Below, one piece after another: positions 6,321 to 6,368 of a DNA stretch of 6,368 nt (position 1 is the stretch's first letter; every line of letters starts with the position of its first letter). A program made the translations under genes and the position numbers. Origin of the DNA: Oscillospiraceae bacterium (GTDB taxonomy: Bacteria > Bacillota > Clostridia > Oscillospirales > Oscillospiraceae); the NCBI GenBank assembly GCA_029009035.1, contig JAQXJQ010000076.1, positions 1 through 6,368 of the forward strand, in the 5' to 3' direction. A model generated the notes under the pieces. The model was not told the DNA's origin and did no database searches. It was given only the letters and a program-made list of their open reading frames with translations.

Positions 6321-6368
6321 GGCAGGTTTTTAAAAAAGTGCCGGTGGGGGTCCAAAAGGAGGCCCCCC
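6321..6368 (-). terminator. Possible terminator of an upstream gene at the right edge
   Basis: Two hairpins can be drawn on the - strand. One is a GC-rich stem with a TTTT loop at 6346-6368 (GGGGG...CCCCC plus TCC-GGA, with a two-base bulge), cut by the window edge. The other is a weak GGCA/TGCC hairpin (6321-6342) with an inner T/A pairing, followed by TTTTTGTTTTT. They would end a - strand gene lying outside the window. The structures are imperfect, and the T-runs may instead serve the adjacent promoter. Confidence 0.35.

Overview
The window looks like a chromosomal segment of a GC-rich Clostridia, probably an Oscillospiraceae-type gut anaerobe. Support for this comes from the MutS sequence style, strong AGGAGG-type ribosome binding sites, a Gram-positive LysM secretion module, and a GHKL/LytTR two-component pair. 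The genus cannot be named from this sequence.

Layout. (1) Positions 2-1849, + strand: the 3' three quarters of mutS, running in from the left edge. It ends at a very strong hairpin terminator (1878-1915). (2) 1977-3890, - strand: a secreted enzyme with a signal peptide, a LysM cell-wall anchor, a family 43 glycoside hydrolase beta-propeller and a C-terminal discoidin-like (F5/8 C) domain. It converges on mutS. Its own promoter (3950-3979), leader hairpin and ribosome binding site are visible, and the promoter is embedded in a cluster of inverted repeats built on CCGTTT. (3) 4020-4056: a strong terminator closing the next operon. (4) 4064-6188, - strand: a translationally coupled operon of a LytTR response regulator followed by a seven-helix GHKL histidine kinase (AgrA/AgrC-like). 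An extended -10 promoter lies at 6279-6308. (5) 6321-6368: hairpins at the right edge that may terminate an unseen upstream gene.

How the genes may work together. MutS is housekeeping mismatch repair and appears unrelated to the rest. The two-component system and the LysM-GH43 gene lie in tandem on the same strand but in separate transcription units. Repeats sit around the GH43 promoter where an activator could bind, so control of the glycosidase by the LytTR regulator is a reasonable hypothesis that the sequence does not prove. Sampled stretches show mutS near 65-70% GC, the GH43 gene at about 53-67%, and the kinase at about 42-47%, which hints at different histories. I see no mobile element, CRISPR array, tRNA or rRNA, and no peptide-pheromone gene in the window.
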